A stretch of DNA of 15,422 nt from JBDNFP01 sp041689775 (GCA_041689775.1 JBDNFP010000234.1:1-15422), one strand, 5' to 3'. Shown: positions 1-7,348, counted from the stretch's first letter. Numbers and translations: made by a program. The notes: generated from the letters alone by a model not told the origin.

Positions 1-95
1 AGGCGGAAGGTGGCCTTATTGCCCGTTTTATGGCCCAGTACGAGTGCCGCACGCTGATCGTCACTCAGGCTGATGTATCGTTTCTTTCCTTGCAT
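1..95 (-). mobile_element. IS630-like transposase, N-terminal fragment (runs off the left edge)
   Basis: Reading leftward from the ATG at 95-93, the open frame gives about 31 residues to the window edge. It contains the segment YISLSDDQRAALVLGHKTG followed by NKATFR. The spacing L-S-x-x-Q-R-x-x-L-x-x-G-x-x-x-G-x-x-x-x-F-R resembles the N-terminal helix-turn-helix region of IS630/Tc1-type transposases common in Cytophagales. The catalytic DDE domain would lie outside the window. The start codon is buried in a perfect 11-bp inverted repeat (85-108). I could not place the terminal inverted repeat or the TA target site, so the element's boundary with the damaged gene to its right is unknown. The assignment is from memory of the family pattern and rests on a short peptide. 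Confidence 0.5.
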
Positions 96-108
96 GGATG
101 CAAGGAAA
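85..108. repeat. Perfect 11-bp inverted repeat over the transposase start
   Basis: TTTCCTTGCAT (85-95) is the exact reverse complement of ATGCAAGGAAA (98-108), separated by GG. On the minus strand the first three bases of the second arm are the presumed transposase ATG, so a folded transcript would hide the start codon. Neither side carries the T-run expected of an intrinsic terminator in the reading direction. Confidence 0.75.
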
Positions 109-119
109 AAATTATATCT

Positions 120-527
120 ATATTTACGTCCGACTACTTAGCTTCGGCAGGAGTGGCCTACCCGGCGATCCGGGGGATGGGGTTTCCAGGTTTACTACTC
201 ACCGTGGCCCTGACGCGACTACTCTTTTTGAGTACTCCCATTTTCGTTCTTTTCAAAAATCAAAAAGAGTACTTGCAACCACTTATGGGGTCCATAGTAG
301 GTGCTTTTTTCTATATTTAGTTTTCTAATAGCGGTATTACGTTCGGCATCAAAGAATGGCTACTACCCTTGTTCCTCCATGACCTTACGGGTATTGCTCC
401 CCTGATAATCAGTGTACTGGCTTCGGTACTGGTCAATCTCTTTATTCTGGTCCTTCTGGTAAGGCTTAATGCACGATTAAAGTCTCAGGTTCGGGAAATG
501 ATACAGACCATTTTCCGGGAAAGCTAG
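120..527 (+). pseudogene. Remnant of a multi-pass membrane protein, possibly a polysaccharide flippase
   Basis: One reading frame runs through this stretch to a stop at 525-527 and is interrupted only by TAG at 318-320. The product is strongly hydrophobic. Before the stop it reads LSTPIFVLFKNQKEYLQPLM, and after it EWLLPLFLHDLTGIAPLII, then a second membrane span and a basic tail ending near IQTIFRES. A hydrophobic span, a short polar loop containing KxQKEYL and further spans resemble the C-terminal half of MOP-family polysaccharide transporters, and an intact one follows at 693. The family call is an inference from pattern. The 5' end is lost, apparently at the junction with the IS630-like fragment. 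Where the gene remnant begins is uncertain; 120 is an approximate choice. A sequencing error at 318-320 would restore a longer frame but would not supply an N-terminus. Confidence 0.45.
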
Positions 528-692
528 CCTATATACAATTGAAAGTTCTACTAAGCTACGCCCTGATTTTTCTCCTATTTTGTTTACAAGCCCTTGTCCT
601 CTAATTTTGGCGTAGTGAGTTCGTGTAGTTCATCAACTTACTATACTACCAAGTTGTCCATTGGTGGCGTCATACAATTCAAATAAATACAA

Positions 693-2213
693 ATGAGTGT
701 TCTTAAAAAGCTAGCCGGAGAGACCGCCACGTATGGAGTAAGTACCATGCTGGGGCGTTTGCTCAACTACCTGCTGGTGATGTTACATACCCAACTTTTC
801 CTGCCGGCTCAGCTCGCCGTTCAGGTACAGCTATACACCTACGCTGGCCTCTCCTTTGTGATTTATACCTTTGGTATGGAGACTGCCTACTTTCGGTTTG
901 CCAAAAAAGAAGAAGACAGAACTGCCTACTATAACCTCATACTTAGTGCGGTCATTGTGGTTAGTGTGCTATTATCTGGTAGTATTTATCTTTTCGCCGA
1001 ATCCATTGCCCAGTTTATTCAATACCCTGAGGAGGTTACGTTGGTTCGCTGGATGGTCATTATTATGGCCACAGACAGTGTTGTCGCTATTCCTTTTGCC
1101 CGATTACGGTTGGAAAAGAAAGCAAAGAAGTTCGTAAAAATCAGGGTGATCAATATCCTACTTAATATCGGTTTCAACTTGTTATTTTTGCTGGTATGCC
1201 GGGATATATACGCTGAGAAATACTTGGCCTCTCTAAAACCCATCGTCGATTTATTTTATGATCCCGCCATGGCCCCAGCTTATATTATCATGGCCAACCT
1301 TTTGGCCAACCTATCGTTCCTATGGTTTTTGCGCAAAGAGCTCATAGACTTTAAGTTTATATGGAATTTGAGCATATTTCGCCCTGTGTGGGTGTATGCC
1401 TTACCGATCATGATCATGAACATTGCCGGGGTTACCAACCTACTATTCGACCGGATGTTTCTGCAATACTTACTACCAGATGGATTTTATCCCGGCCGCA
1501 CCACAAAGGATGCCATTGGTATTTATGGTCAGGCCTTCAAATTATCCATTTTTATGAACTTGGCTATTCAGGCATTTAAATACGCCGCAGAGCCTTTCTT
1601 TTTCTCCAAGGCAGAAGATAAAAACGCGCCGAACGTATTTGCCGATGTAATGAAGTGGTTTGTGATTGTGTGCGTGCTGATGGGGGTTGGTATATTGCTA
1701 AATCTGGATGTACTGGCGGCTCTGTTTCTGCGTAAGAAAATTTATCACGAGGGGCTCGTAGTCGTACCATGGTTACTGGTAGGCTTCCTGTTTTTGGGGA
1801 TATATTACAATCTGGCGGCATGGTTCAAGCTGACCGATAAAACCCAGTACGGTACGTACCTGACCATTACAGGTGCCTCCACTACGGCATTACTTAATAT
1901 TCTGCTGGTACCACGGCTTGGTTATTTGGGCTGCGCCTATGCTTTTGCCGGATCGGCTTTTCTGATGGCTGGTTTATGCTACTACTTTGGGCAAAGGTTT
2001 TATCCCGTACCCTACCGGGTACGTTCGGCGTTGGGCTACGTAACGTCAGGGGGCTTGTTGGTCTATGCCGCTACCCTACTTCCCAAAGCTAACCTTTGGG
2101 TCAGCTTTGGGGTCAATATGTTACTTTTTTTTACCTTTACCGCCATCATGCTGTTGGTGGAACGGAATACCTTACCGCCCCGCTTTAGTAAAGTAGTACA
2201 AAAAAAGCCCTAA
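693..2213 (+). CDS. Oligosaccharide flippase family protein (MOP/Wzx-like)
   Basis: This 506-residue integral membrane protein has about 12-14 hydrophobic segments from residue 14 to residue 495. It opens with LKKLAGETATYGVSTMLGR, an N-terminal pattern typical of Bacteroidota polysaccharide transporters. Short charged loops such as RLRLEKKAKKF (near 135-150) and a basic C-terminal tail (RFSKVVQKKP) fit the usual topology. Proteins of this family flip undecaprenyl- or polyprenyl-linked glycans across the inner membrane; the substrate cannot be told from sequence. The length is normal for the family. The start is the ATG after an A-rich leader (AAATAAATACAA), with no Shine-Dalgarno, as usual in this phylum. 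No glycosyltransferases are adjacent, so this is a stand-alone copy rather than part of an O-antigen cluster. It converges on mlaF with only 3 bp between the stops. A decayed gene of possibly the same kind lies upstream. Confidence 0.85.
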   Translation: MSVLKKLAGETATYGVSTMLGRLLNYLLVMLHTQLFLPAQLAVQVQLYTYAGLSFVIYTFGMETAYFRFAKKEEDRTAYYNLILSAVIVVSVLLSGSIYLFAESIAQFIQYPEEVTLVRWMVIIMATDSVVAIPFARLRLEKKAKKFVKIRVINILLNIGFNLLFLLVCRDIYAEKYLASLKPIVDLFYDPAMAPAYIIMANLLANLSFLWFLRKELIDFKFIWNLSIFRPVWVYALPIMIMNIAGVTNLLFDRMFLQYLLPDGFYPGRTTKDAIGIYGQAFKLSIFMNLAIQAFKYAAEPFFFSKAEDKNAPNVFADVMKWFVIVCVLMGVGILLNLDVLAALFLRKKIYHEGLVVVPWLLVGFLFLGIYYNLAAWFKLTDKTQYGTYLTITGASTTALLNILLVPRLGYLGCAYAFAGSAFLMAGLCYYFGQRFYPVPYRVRSALGYVTSGGLLVYAATLLPKANLWVSFGVNMLLFFTFTAIMLLVERNTLPPRFSKVVQKKP

Positions 2214-2216
2214 ATA

Positions 2217-2963
2217 CTAGCCACGAAGATCGCGTAATAACTTATTGGAGAAGACAAATTCATTTAGTTCGGCAACGTCAGATTTCAGGATCGACTTATT
2301 ATCTCCTTCCCATACTTTGTAACCTTTGGATAGAAATATCACACTGTCTCCTACCTCCATTACCGAGTTCATATCGTGGGTAATAACCACCGTGGTGATT
2401 TTATATTCGTCAGTTATTTCCTTGATGAGCTCGTCAATTTTTACCGCCGTAAGCGGGTCGAGGCCAGAGTTTGGCTCATCACAAAATAAGTACTTGGGGT
2501 TCATCACGATGGCCCGGGCAATCCCAACCCGCTTTTTCATCCCTCCGCTTATTTCGGAGGGCATACTCTTACCGGTACCTTCTAACCCCACCCTCTGCAA
2601 ACAGAATTCTACCCTTTCCCGCTTCTCGTTCTCCGGTAAAGTGGTAAGCATATCCAACGGAAACTGAATATTCTGGTGCACCGTTTGAGAATCAAACAAA
2701 GCCCCTCCCTGAAAAAGTACGCCCATTTCGCGCCGGATGGCCTGTTGCTCCTCCTGATCACTGCGATAGAAATCACGACCATCGTACAAGACACTTCCGG
2801 CATCAGGCTTGATGAGCCCAATGATACATTTTAGAAGTACACTCTTCCCTGTACCACTGCCTCCAATAATAAGGTTCATTTCGCCCTGGCGGAGCGTACA
2901 GCTGATTCCCTTCAATACCTCTTTATCTCCAAATGCCTTGGCAATATCTTTTATTTCAATCAT
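2217..2963 (-). CDS. mlaF: MlaF-type ABC transporter ATP-binding protein
   Basis: This 248-residue cytoplasmic ATPase energises an MCE/Mla-type lipid transporter together with the MlaE permease encoded just upstream (16 bp gap). All nucleotide-binding motifs are present: Walker A GGSGTGKS (34-41), Q-loop Q85 in LFQGGALFDS, signature SEISGGMKKR (136-145), Walker B YLFCDEP with E163, D-loop SGLDP, and the switch H196 in ITHDMNS. The SGGM-K/R-R form of the signature, instead of SGGQ, and the FQ-x-GALFDS wording are characteristic of the MlaF/Ttg2A group. E. coli MlaFEDB maintains outer-membrane lipid asymmetry; transfer of that role here is inference. No MCE-domain (mlaD), mlaB or mlaC gene follows, since the flippase converges immediately. 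The ATG at 2963 starts the protein at MIEIKDIAKAFG, the expected beginning. Confidence 0.9.
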   Translation of the reverse strand: MIEIKDIAKAFGDKEVLKGISCTLRQGEMNLIIGGSGTGKSVLLKCIIGLIKPDAGSVLYDGRDFYRSDQEEQQAIRREMGVLFQGGALFDSQTVHQNIQFPLDMLTTLPENEKRERVEFCLQRVGLEGTGKSMPSEISGGMKKRVGIARAIVMNPKYLFCDEPNSGLDPLTAVKIDELIKEITDEYKITTVVITHDMNSVMEVGDSVIFLSKGYKVWEGDNKSILKSDVAELNEFVFSNKLLRDLRG

Positions 2964-2979
2964 GATTTTCGATCAAGTC

Positions 2980-3708
2980 CTACAAAAACAATTGAGCTAA
3001 TAAATAATCTGCCACCAGTATGGCAATACAGCTATTGGTAACAGCCTGTGTGCTTGACTGCCCTACTTCCAAAGCCCCTCCTTTAGTAAAGTACCCCTGG
3101 TAAGATGAGATGGTCGAGATGAGAAAACCAAACACGAAGGGCTTGACACACATAAAGAAGATATTGTACGGCACAAACGAATCACGGATTCCGTAGATAT
3201 AGTCACGTGGCGAAATTACTCCGGTAAGTGTTCCTGCCATGTAGCCACCCAATATTCCCAAAAAGGCGGACATAATCACCAACATCGGGAAGGTAAACAT
3301 CGCAGCCAGTACTTTGGGTAGTACCAAGTAGGAGGCGGAATTGATCCCCATCACCTCCAGAGCATCCACCTGCTCCGTAATCCGCATAGTACCTAGCTCG
3401 CCCGCAATATTAGACCCTACCTTTCCGGCTAGTACAATGCAAGTGATCGTAGGAGCAAGTTCCAGTATCTCCATGTCACGGACGACCAAAGCAACCGTAG
3501 ACGCCGGAATCAATGGACTGACCAGGTTATAGGCGGTTTGAATACAAGAAACAGCTCCGATAAACGAAGAAACGATGGCAACAATTAAAACGGAATTAAC
3601 TCCTATCCCCACGCATTCTTCCATAAAACGCCGCCAATAGACCTTTATTTTTTCCCTGCGAGTGAAGAGTGTTCCTAAAAAAATGAAGTATTTTCCGATG
3701 ATAGACAT
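2980..3708 (-). CDS. mlaE: MlaE-family ABC transporter permease
   Basis: This 242-residue inner-membrane permease is the partner of the MlaF ATPase. Its hallmarks are ECVGIGVNSVLIVAIVSSFI at the start of the domain, the block LAPTITCIVLAGKVGSNIAGELGTMRITEQVDALEVMGI (a highly conserved MlaE coupling region, about residues 85-125), and a C-terminal membrane span ending VADYLLAQLFL. Five or six hydrophobic segments are visible. I chose the ATG at 3708 (MSIIGKYFIFLG). The frame can be extended to a TTG at 3762, but that adds a polar, poorly conserved stretch and would fill the gap to the divergent SDR gene, leaving no room for a promoter. The two genes mlaE-mlaF form one short operon. The E. coli homologue moves phospholipid between the outer and inner membranes; which direction or lipid applies here is not visible. 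Confidence 0.9.
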   Translation of the reverse strand: MSIIGKYFIFLGTLFTRREKIKVYWRRFMEECVGIGVNSVLIVAIVSSFIGAVSCIQTAYNLVSPLIPASTVALVVRDMEILELAPTITCIVLAGKVGSNIAGELGTMRITEQVDALEVMGINSASYLVLPKVLAAMFTFPMLVIMSAFLGILGGYMAGTLTGVISPRDYIYGIRDSFVPYNIFFMCVKPFVFGFLISTISSYQGYFTKGGALEVGQSSTQAVTNSCIAILVADYLLAQLFL

Positions 3709-3771
3709 GGTATCTGATCTGTATTTCGATAATTTCGGGAAAATTAGAAAAAATTGATCCAAAGTAAAACA

Positions 3772-4482
3772 ATGAATCCATTAGTAGTAGTAACAGGAGG
3801 AACAAAAGGAATCGGACGTGCCTTAGTAGAACGTTTTTTAGCGGGAGGATTTGATGTGGCTACCTGCTCTCGTCAAATTCAGGACTTAGAAGACCTCCAA
3901 GAATCCACCCAAAGCCTACACCCCGACTCTACCCTATACATCCAGCAAGCCGACCTCTCGGTGCGCACCGAAGTTGAATCATTTGTCGGCTTCATCAACT
4001 CTCTCGATCGTGCGGTATCGGTACTGATCAACAATACGGGGATATTCATCCCCGGCCAACTTCACAAAGAACCCGAAGGTGTGCTTGAACGTTCCATCGA
4101 AACGAATGTTTACAGCGCCTATCACCTGACGAGAGGACTACTACCTGCCATGCTGGATCAAAAGAAAGGACATATTTTTATGATATGCTCCACGGCTAGC
4201 ATTATGGCTTACCCTAACGGTGGCTCTTACTGTGTCTCCAAGTTTGCCCTCTATGGCATGACTAAGGTATTCCGGGAAGAGCTCAAACCACATGGTATTA
4301 AGGTAACCGCCGTGCTGCCCGGAGCTACCCTTACCGACAGTTGGTCAGAAACCGACCTCCCCAAGGAACGTTTTATGCAAGCTCAGGATGTAGCAGAAAG
4401 TATTTGGTCGGCTTATCATCTGTCGCCATCTGCGGTAATTGAAGAGCTGCTCATGCGGCCACAGTTGGGCGACATACTTTAA
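3772..4482 (+). CDS. SDR family NAD(P)-dependent oxidoreductase
   Basis: This 236-residue protein is a classical short-chain dehydrogenase/reductase. It carries the cofactor-binding TGGTKGIG (8-15), NNTG at 87-90 (usually NNAG), the structural Asn112 (ETNVYSAYHL), a serine cluster ICSTAS with S140 or S143, and the catalytic Y153-x3-K157 (YCVSK). Arg34 after the second strand (TCSRQ) suggests NADPH preference, as in related enzymes. The closing region LPGATLTDSW follows the family PG motif. The substrate cannot be inferred. The ATG at 3772 puts the Rossmann fold right at the N-terminus; an in-frame TTG 18 bp upstream is less likely. It is transcribed away from mlaE, and the next gene (ROK) has its own promoter, so this may be a single-gene unit. 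Confidence 0.88.
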   Translation: MNPLVVVTGGTKGIGRALVERFLAGGFDVATCSRQIQDLEDLQESTQSLHPDSTLYIQQADLSVRTEVESFVGFINSLDRAVSVLINNTGIFIPGQLHKEPEGVLERSIETNVYSAYHLTRGLLPAMLDQKKGHIFMICSTASIMAYPNGGSYCVSKFALYGMTKVFREELKPHGIKVTAVLPGATLTDSWSETDLPKERFMQAQDVAESIWSAYHLSPSAVIEELLMRPQLGDIL

Positions 4483-4499
4483 TATTATAAAGATTAAAG

Positions 4500-4507
4500 T
4501 ATATTTG
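4500..4507 (+). promoter_or_regulatory. Predicted -7 promoter element (TAnnTTTG) for the ROK gene
   Basis: TATATTTG matches the Bacteroidota housekeeping -7 consensus exactly and sits in the 76-bp gap between the SDR and ROK genes. It leaves a leader of roughly 45 bases before the ATG at 4559. No clear -33 TTTG is seen. Confidence 0.5.
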
Positions 4508-4558
4508 ATTAACTTTCTGTTTTTAAATGTAGTCCTTACTTCACCTTTCATTAATTTC

Positions 4559-5467
4559 ATGGAACAGTACCTCGGCATAGACGTAGGCGGTACCAACGTT
4601 AAAATGGGAATCGTGGACGCTACTGATGGAAGAATCTCAAATTTTTATAGTCACGATACTGCTAGTTGGCGTAATTCAGGTCACTTTGTAGAACGCTTAG
4701 GAGACGCCATCGCACTCCAACTCCTAGAAGAGCCTGAAGTCAAACGCGTTGGTATTGGCGTTCCTGGTCTGATCTCACGTGATCGTAGTACTCTCATTGA
4801 GATCACCGCAATTCCCGAAATAGACGGTACTCCCATCATACCTAATCTAAGTACCCGCTTTCCTGAGCAGACTTTTTTCCTGGAAAACGATGCAAATGCC
4901 GCGGCGCTGGGAGAATATTACTTTGGCGAGGAAAAGCTTCCCGAAGATTATATTTTTGTTACGCTCGGAACGGGAGTCGGTGGAGCTGCCATTATTGATA
5001 AGAAAGTGTTCAAAGGAGGTGGTGGTAACGCCATGGAACCCGGGCACGTCCCTTCCAAGTACGGTCGGGTATTAGAGCGTAACATTGGGAAGGTAGAGCT
5101 GCTTCTGATGGCCACCGAAATGAGGGCTGAATACAAGGGTACGACACTTCTTCCTAATGACGGTACTATTTCTACCACCGGGTTGGTGGCCGCCGCCGCA
5201 AAAGGTGACGAACTGGCCAATCAGGTATTTGATGAGATGGGAACCATGTTTGGCGATGGATTGGTCGCTATGATCAGGATACTGGATATCACCACAATTC
5301 TGATCGGTGGTGGCTTGTCAGCTTCTTTCGATTACATCATGCCGGCGGTTAATCGTCAACTCGAATATTGGTTGACACCCTATTACCTGAAAAGTATTTC
5401 GGTCAAACGAGCTACGCTTGCCAATGATGCCGGGCTACTTGGTGCCGCTTCGTTGTGCTTTGAATGA
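4559..5467 (+). CDS. ROK family sugar kinase-like protein
   Basis: This 302-residue protein opens with the phosphate-binding motif LGIDVGGTNVKMGIVD (5-20). It continues with the catalytic Asp111 in LENDANAAALGEYYFGEE and the glycine-rich TLGTGVGGAAI (135-145). The ROK family phosphorylates hexoses such as glucose or fructose with ATP, and some members are repressors; no DNA-binding domain is present here. The segment EPGH (160-163) matches the ROK E-x-G-H sugar-binding motif. The zinc motif CxCGxxGC that usually follows is absent: the corresponding stretch reads VPSKYGRVLERNIGK. The predicted promoter at 4500-4507 and the ATG at 4559 (MEQYLGIDVGG) exclude the longer upstream reading, which would start inside the SDR gene. 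The substrate is unknown. The gene ends at a strong hairpin shared with convergent murB. Confidence 0.85.
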   Translation: MEQYLGIDVGGTNVKMGIVDATDGRISNFYSHDTASWRNSGHFVERLGDAIALQLLEEPEVKRVGIGVPGLISRDRSTLIEITAIPEIDGTPIIPNLSTRFPEQTFFLENDANAAALGEYYFGEEKLPEDYIFVTLGTGVGGAAIIDKKVFKGGGGNAMEPGHVPSKYGRVLERNIGKVELLLMATEMRAEYKGTTLLPNDGTISTTGLVAAAAKGDELANQVFDEMGTMFGDGLVAMIRILDITTILIGGGLSASFDYIMPAVNRQLEYWLTPYYLKSISVKRATLANDAGLLGAASLCFE

Positions 5468-5486
5468 AGACTTGACTATATAATTA

Positions 5487-5528
5487 ATAAATCAAAAAGC
5501 TACCTGCACAGGTAGCTTTTTGATTTAT
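5487..5528. terminator. Bidirectional intrinsic terminator between ROK and murB
   Basis: ATAAATCAAAAAGCTACCTG (5487-5506) pairs perfectly with 5509-5528, with CA between them. The G/C-containing core AGCTACCTG is flanked by A-runs on one side and T-runs on the other, so it can terminate transcripts arriving from both the ROK gene and murB. Confidence 0.85.
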
Positions 5529-5547
5529 ATCCACACGAAGAGACAGA

Positions 5548-6564
5548 TCAGGCAAAGTTAACCTCTGCCGTTAGGCGTATTCCGTACGCAGCCTCCACTG
5601 AAGCTTGCACTTTCTGCGACAGAACCTTTATTTCATCTCCCGTACCACCGCCATAGTGTACCAATACCAGCGCCTGCCGGGCATGTACCCCCACGGCGCC
5701 TTCTCGGTATCCTTTCCAACCAGCCTGTTCTATGAGCCAGCCGGCTGGCACTTTCATTGTATCGGCATTCATAACGTAACCCGGCAGGGCTGGGTACTTC
5801 TCTTTCAGAGCATCAAACTGTTGCTTAGATATTTCAGGATTCTTAAAGAAACTACCGGCGTTTCCAATCTGAGCAGGGTCTGGTAGCTTATTTTGACGAA
5901 TCTGAATCACGGCATCACTCACTGCCTTAATCGATAGCTTTTCAACCTTCATTTCTTCCAAAGTCTTTTGAATATCCCCATAGGAAACATGGAAGTCCGG
6001 AGTTTTCTGGAGACGGAATGTAACGGAGGTTATAATGTACTGATCCTTAAGGGCTCTCTTGAAGACACTCTCCCGGTAGCCAAATCCGCACTCTGATGCA
6101 TTAAACCTTCGTGTAGTACCTGATTGTGCATCTACGGCTTCTAACTCCTGAAAAATATCTTTTATTTCAACACCATAGGCACCAATGTTTTGCATGGGAG
6201 CCGCTCCTACCGTTCCTGGTATGAGCGATAGGTTTTCTACTCCGGCATAGCTATTCTCTACACAATACAACACAAACTCGTGCCACTTTTCACCAGCGCC
6301 GACCTTAATGCTGAGTTCATTATCCTCTTCACTTACTACCTTTATACCATCTATCTCAATCCGCAGAACAAGGGCATTAATATCCTTAGTTAGTAATACG
6401 TTACTTCCCCCCCCCAGCACCCATTTAGGAGCCGATGCCCAGCGGGGATCCAGAAGTAAGTCCTGTAATTGAGCGGCAGTGGTAATCGACGCGAAATAGC
6501 GAGCCTTTACATCAAACCCGAATGTGTTATAGGGTAGTAGCGAAACGTTTTCCTGGATGAGCAT
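5548..6564 (-). CDS. murB: UDP-N-acetylenolpyruvoylglucosamine reductase
   Basis: MurB is the cytoplasmic FAD- and NADPH-dependent enzyme that reduces UDP-GlcNAc-enolpyruvate to UDP-MurNAc, the second committed step of peptidoglycan synthesis. The 338-residue product shows the FAD-binding motifs PYNTFGFDVKA (11-21), VLGGGSNVLLTK (49-60) and LIPGTVGAAPMQNIGAYGVE (114-133). The catalytic residues are visible: R164 in FGYRESVF, S238 in GNAGSFFKNP, and E334 in AEVNFA, corresponding to E. coli R159, S229 and E325. Length and layout are type I (E. coli-like). The frame stays open to a GTG at 6603, but the ATG at 6564 (MLIQENVSLLPYNTFG) is the conserved start. A predicted promoter lies inside the extension, at 6586-6593. 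The gene is monocistronic, and its 3' end shares the hairpin at 5487-5528. Confidence 0.96.
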   Translation of the reverse strand: MLIQENVSLLPYNTFGFDVKARYFASITTAAQLQDLLLDPRWASAPKWVLGGGSNVLLTKDINALVLRIEIDGIKVVSEEDNELSIKVGAGEKWHEFVLYCVENSYAGVENLSLIPGTVGAAPMQNIGAYGVEIKDIFQELEAVDAQSGTTRRFNASECGFGYRESVFKRALKDQYIITSVTFRLQKTPDFHVSYGDIQKTLEEMKVEKLSIKAVSDAVIQIRQNKLPDPAQIGNAGSFFKNPEISKQQFDALKEKYPALPGYVMNADTMKVPAGWLIEQAGWKGYREGAVGVHARQALVLVHYGGGTGDEIKVLSQKVQASVEAAYGIRLTAEVNFA

Positions 6565-6585
6565 AGTCGTAAACTGGTGAAGTTG

Positions 6586-6593
6586 CAAAGGTA
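6586..6593 (-). promoter_or_regulatory. Predicted -7 promoter element (TAnnTTTG) for murB
   Basis: The minus strand reads TACCTTTG, an exact consensus match 21 bases upstream of the chosen murB ATG at 6564. It supports that start over the GTG at 6603, because a transcript beginning here could not include the longer reading frame. Confidence 0.5.
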
Positions 6594-6642
6594 GATAAAC
6601 CACACTAAATGCACGAAGTAAGGATGTTAATTCGTTTTTGGT

Positions 6643-6650
6643 TATGTTTG
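6643..6650 (+). promoter_or_regulatory. Predicted -7 promoter element (TAnnTTTG) for the SPOR lipoprotein gene
   Basis: TATGTTTG is an exact match, 27 bases before the ATG at 6678. Together with the minus-strand element at 6586-6593 it makes a compact divergent promoter region of about 60 bp. Confidence 0.5.
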
Positions 6651-6677
6651 TATGTCAATCCTGAACTACTTTGATTC

Positions 6678-7247
6678 ATGATCCTCCAAAAAACAATCCT
6701 TTACTTTCTCCTGATAGCGGGTATCCTGACCACCACGGGTTGTGCCAAAAAAAATCTATCGGGTTCTGGCAGCTATTCTGAAAATTTAAGGACCGTCAGG
6801 CTACGGTATACCTACGTAGAACCAGTGATCGAAAAGAACAAAATTCCGAAAAAGTCGGTACCTACCCGCTACCGGCCCACCAAGGCAGATGAGCCGTTGT
6901 ATATTACCAAACGGCTTGAAGCTATTTTGGATACCATTGCCCAGCGCAATAAGTTCATTCGTTACATCAATGGGTTTCGGGTTCAGCTTTACGTGGGCAA
7001 TATCCGTCAGGAGGCCGATGCCGCTAAGTCTTTTGTGTATCAGCTATTCCCCGAAATTATGCCCTATATCAGCTACTCGCAACCCACCTATCGGGTTAAG
7101 GTAGGTGACTTCATGTACCGCTCTGACGCAGAAGAATTCCTCACTAATGTACGCCAACAGTACCCGGCGGCCGTTGTTCTTCCCGATAGAGTTGAGATTA
7201 AACGCGGCTTAGAAATCAGAGCTTCTCTGGGTAATCCTAAATACTAG
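6678..7247 (+). CDS. SPOR domain-containing lipoprotein
   Basis: This 189-residue protein has a hydrophobic signal sequence (residues 5-18) followed by a lipobox-like TTGC with C22, so it is probably a lipoprotein. A basic, low-complexity linker (about 30-90) leads to a C-terminal SPOR-like domain at roughly 97-175. Two copies of the RNP-like pattern are recognisable, FRVQLYVGNI (100-109) and YRVKVGDFMY (138-147), separated by a helix (DAAKSFVYQLFPE). SPOR domains bind peptidoglycan stripped of stem peptides, often at division sites. The position beside murB fits a cell-wall role, but the specific function is unknown. The lipobox has Thr rather than Leu at -3, so lipidation is likely but not certain. 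Confidence 0.75.
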   Translation: MILQKTILYFLLIAGILTTTGCAKKNLSGSGSYSENLRTVRLRYTYVEPVIEKNKIPKKSVPTRYRPTKADEPLYITKRLEAILDTIAQRNKFIRYINGFRVQLYVGNIRQEADAAKSFVYQLFPEIMPYISYSQPTYRVKVGDFMYRSDAEEFLTNVRQQYPAAVVLPDRVEIKRGLEIRASLGNPKY

Positions 7248-7295
7248 CTCAGCTACGTTTACTAAATATTTTATCCTTATTTGAGGCCTATTCCC

Positions 7296-7303
7296 TATTT
7301 TTG
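7296..7303 (+). promoter_or_regulatory. Predicted -7 promoter element (TAnnTTTG) for gmd
   Basis: TATTTTTG matches exactly, 45 bases upstream of the gmd ATG at 7349. The longer gmd frame would begin with a TTG that lies within this element, which supports the internal ATG. Confidence 0.5.
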
Positions 7304-7348
7304 TTATTAGACTATCCAACAAACAGTGCAAGTGCACTTATTATCACT

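Noticed and set aside
85..108. The perfect hairpin near the left edge as a rho-independent terminator.
   Set aside because: On neither strand is the stem followed by a T-run in the direction of transcription, and one arm contains the presumed transposase start codon.
117..319. The 10-bp direct repeat TCTATATTTA as a target-site duplication around a small inserted element (MITE-like).
   Set aside because: The sequence just inside the repeats shows no terminal inverted repeats, and the bracketed DNA reads in frame with the membrane-protein remnant, so the repeat may be chance in A/T-rich DNA.
3709..3762. An N-terminal extension of MlaE from a TTG at 3762.
   Set aside because: It uses a weak start, adds residues outside the conserved domain and would remove the promoter space between two divergent genes.
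4439..4558. A longer ROK protein beginning inside the SDR gene.
   Set aside because: The extra 40 residues have no ROK character, and an exact promoter element (4500-4507) lies within them; the ATG at 4559 places the DGGT motif at the usual position.
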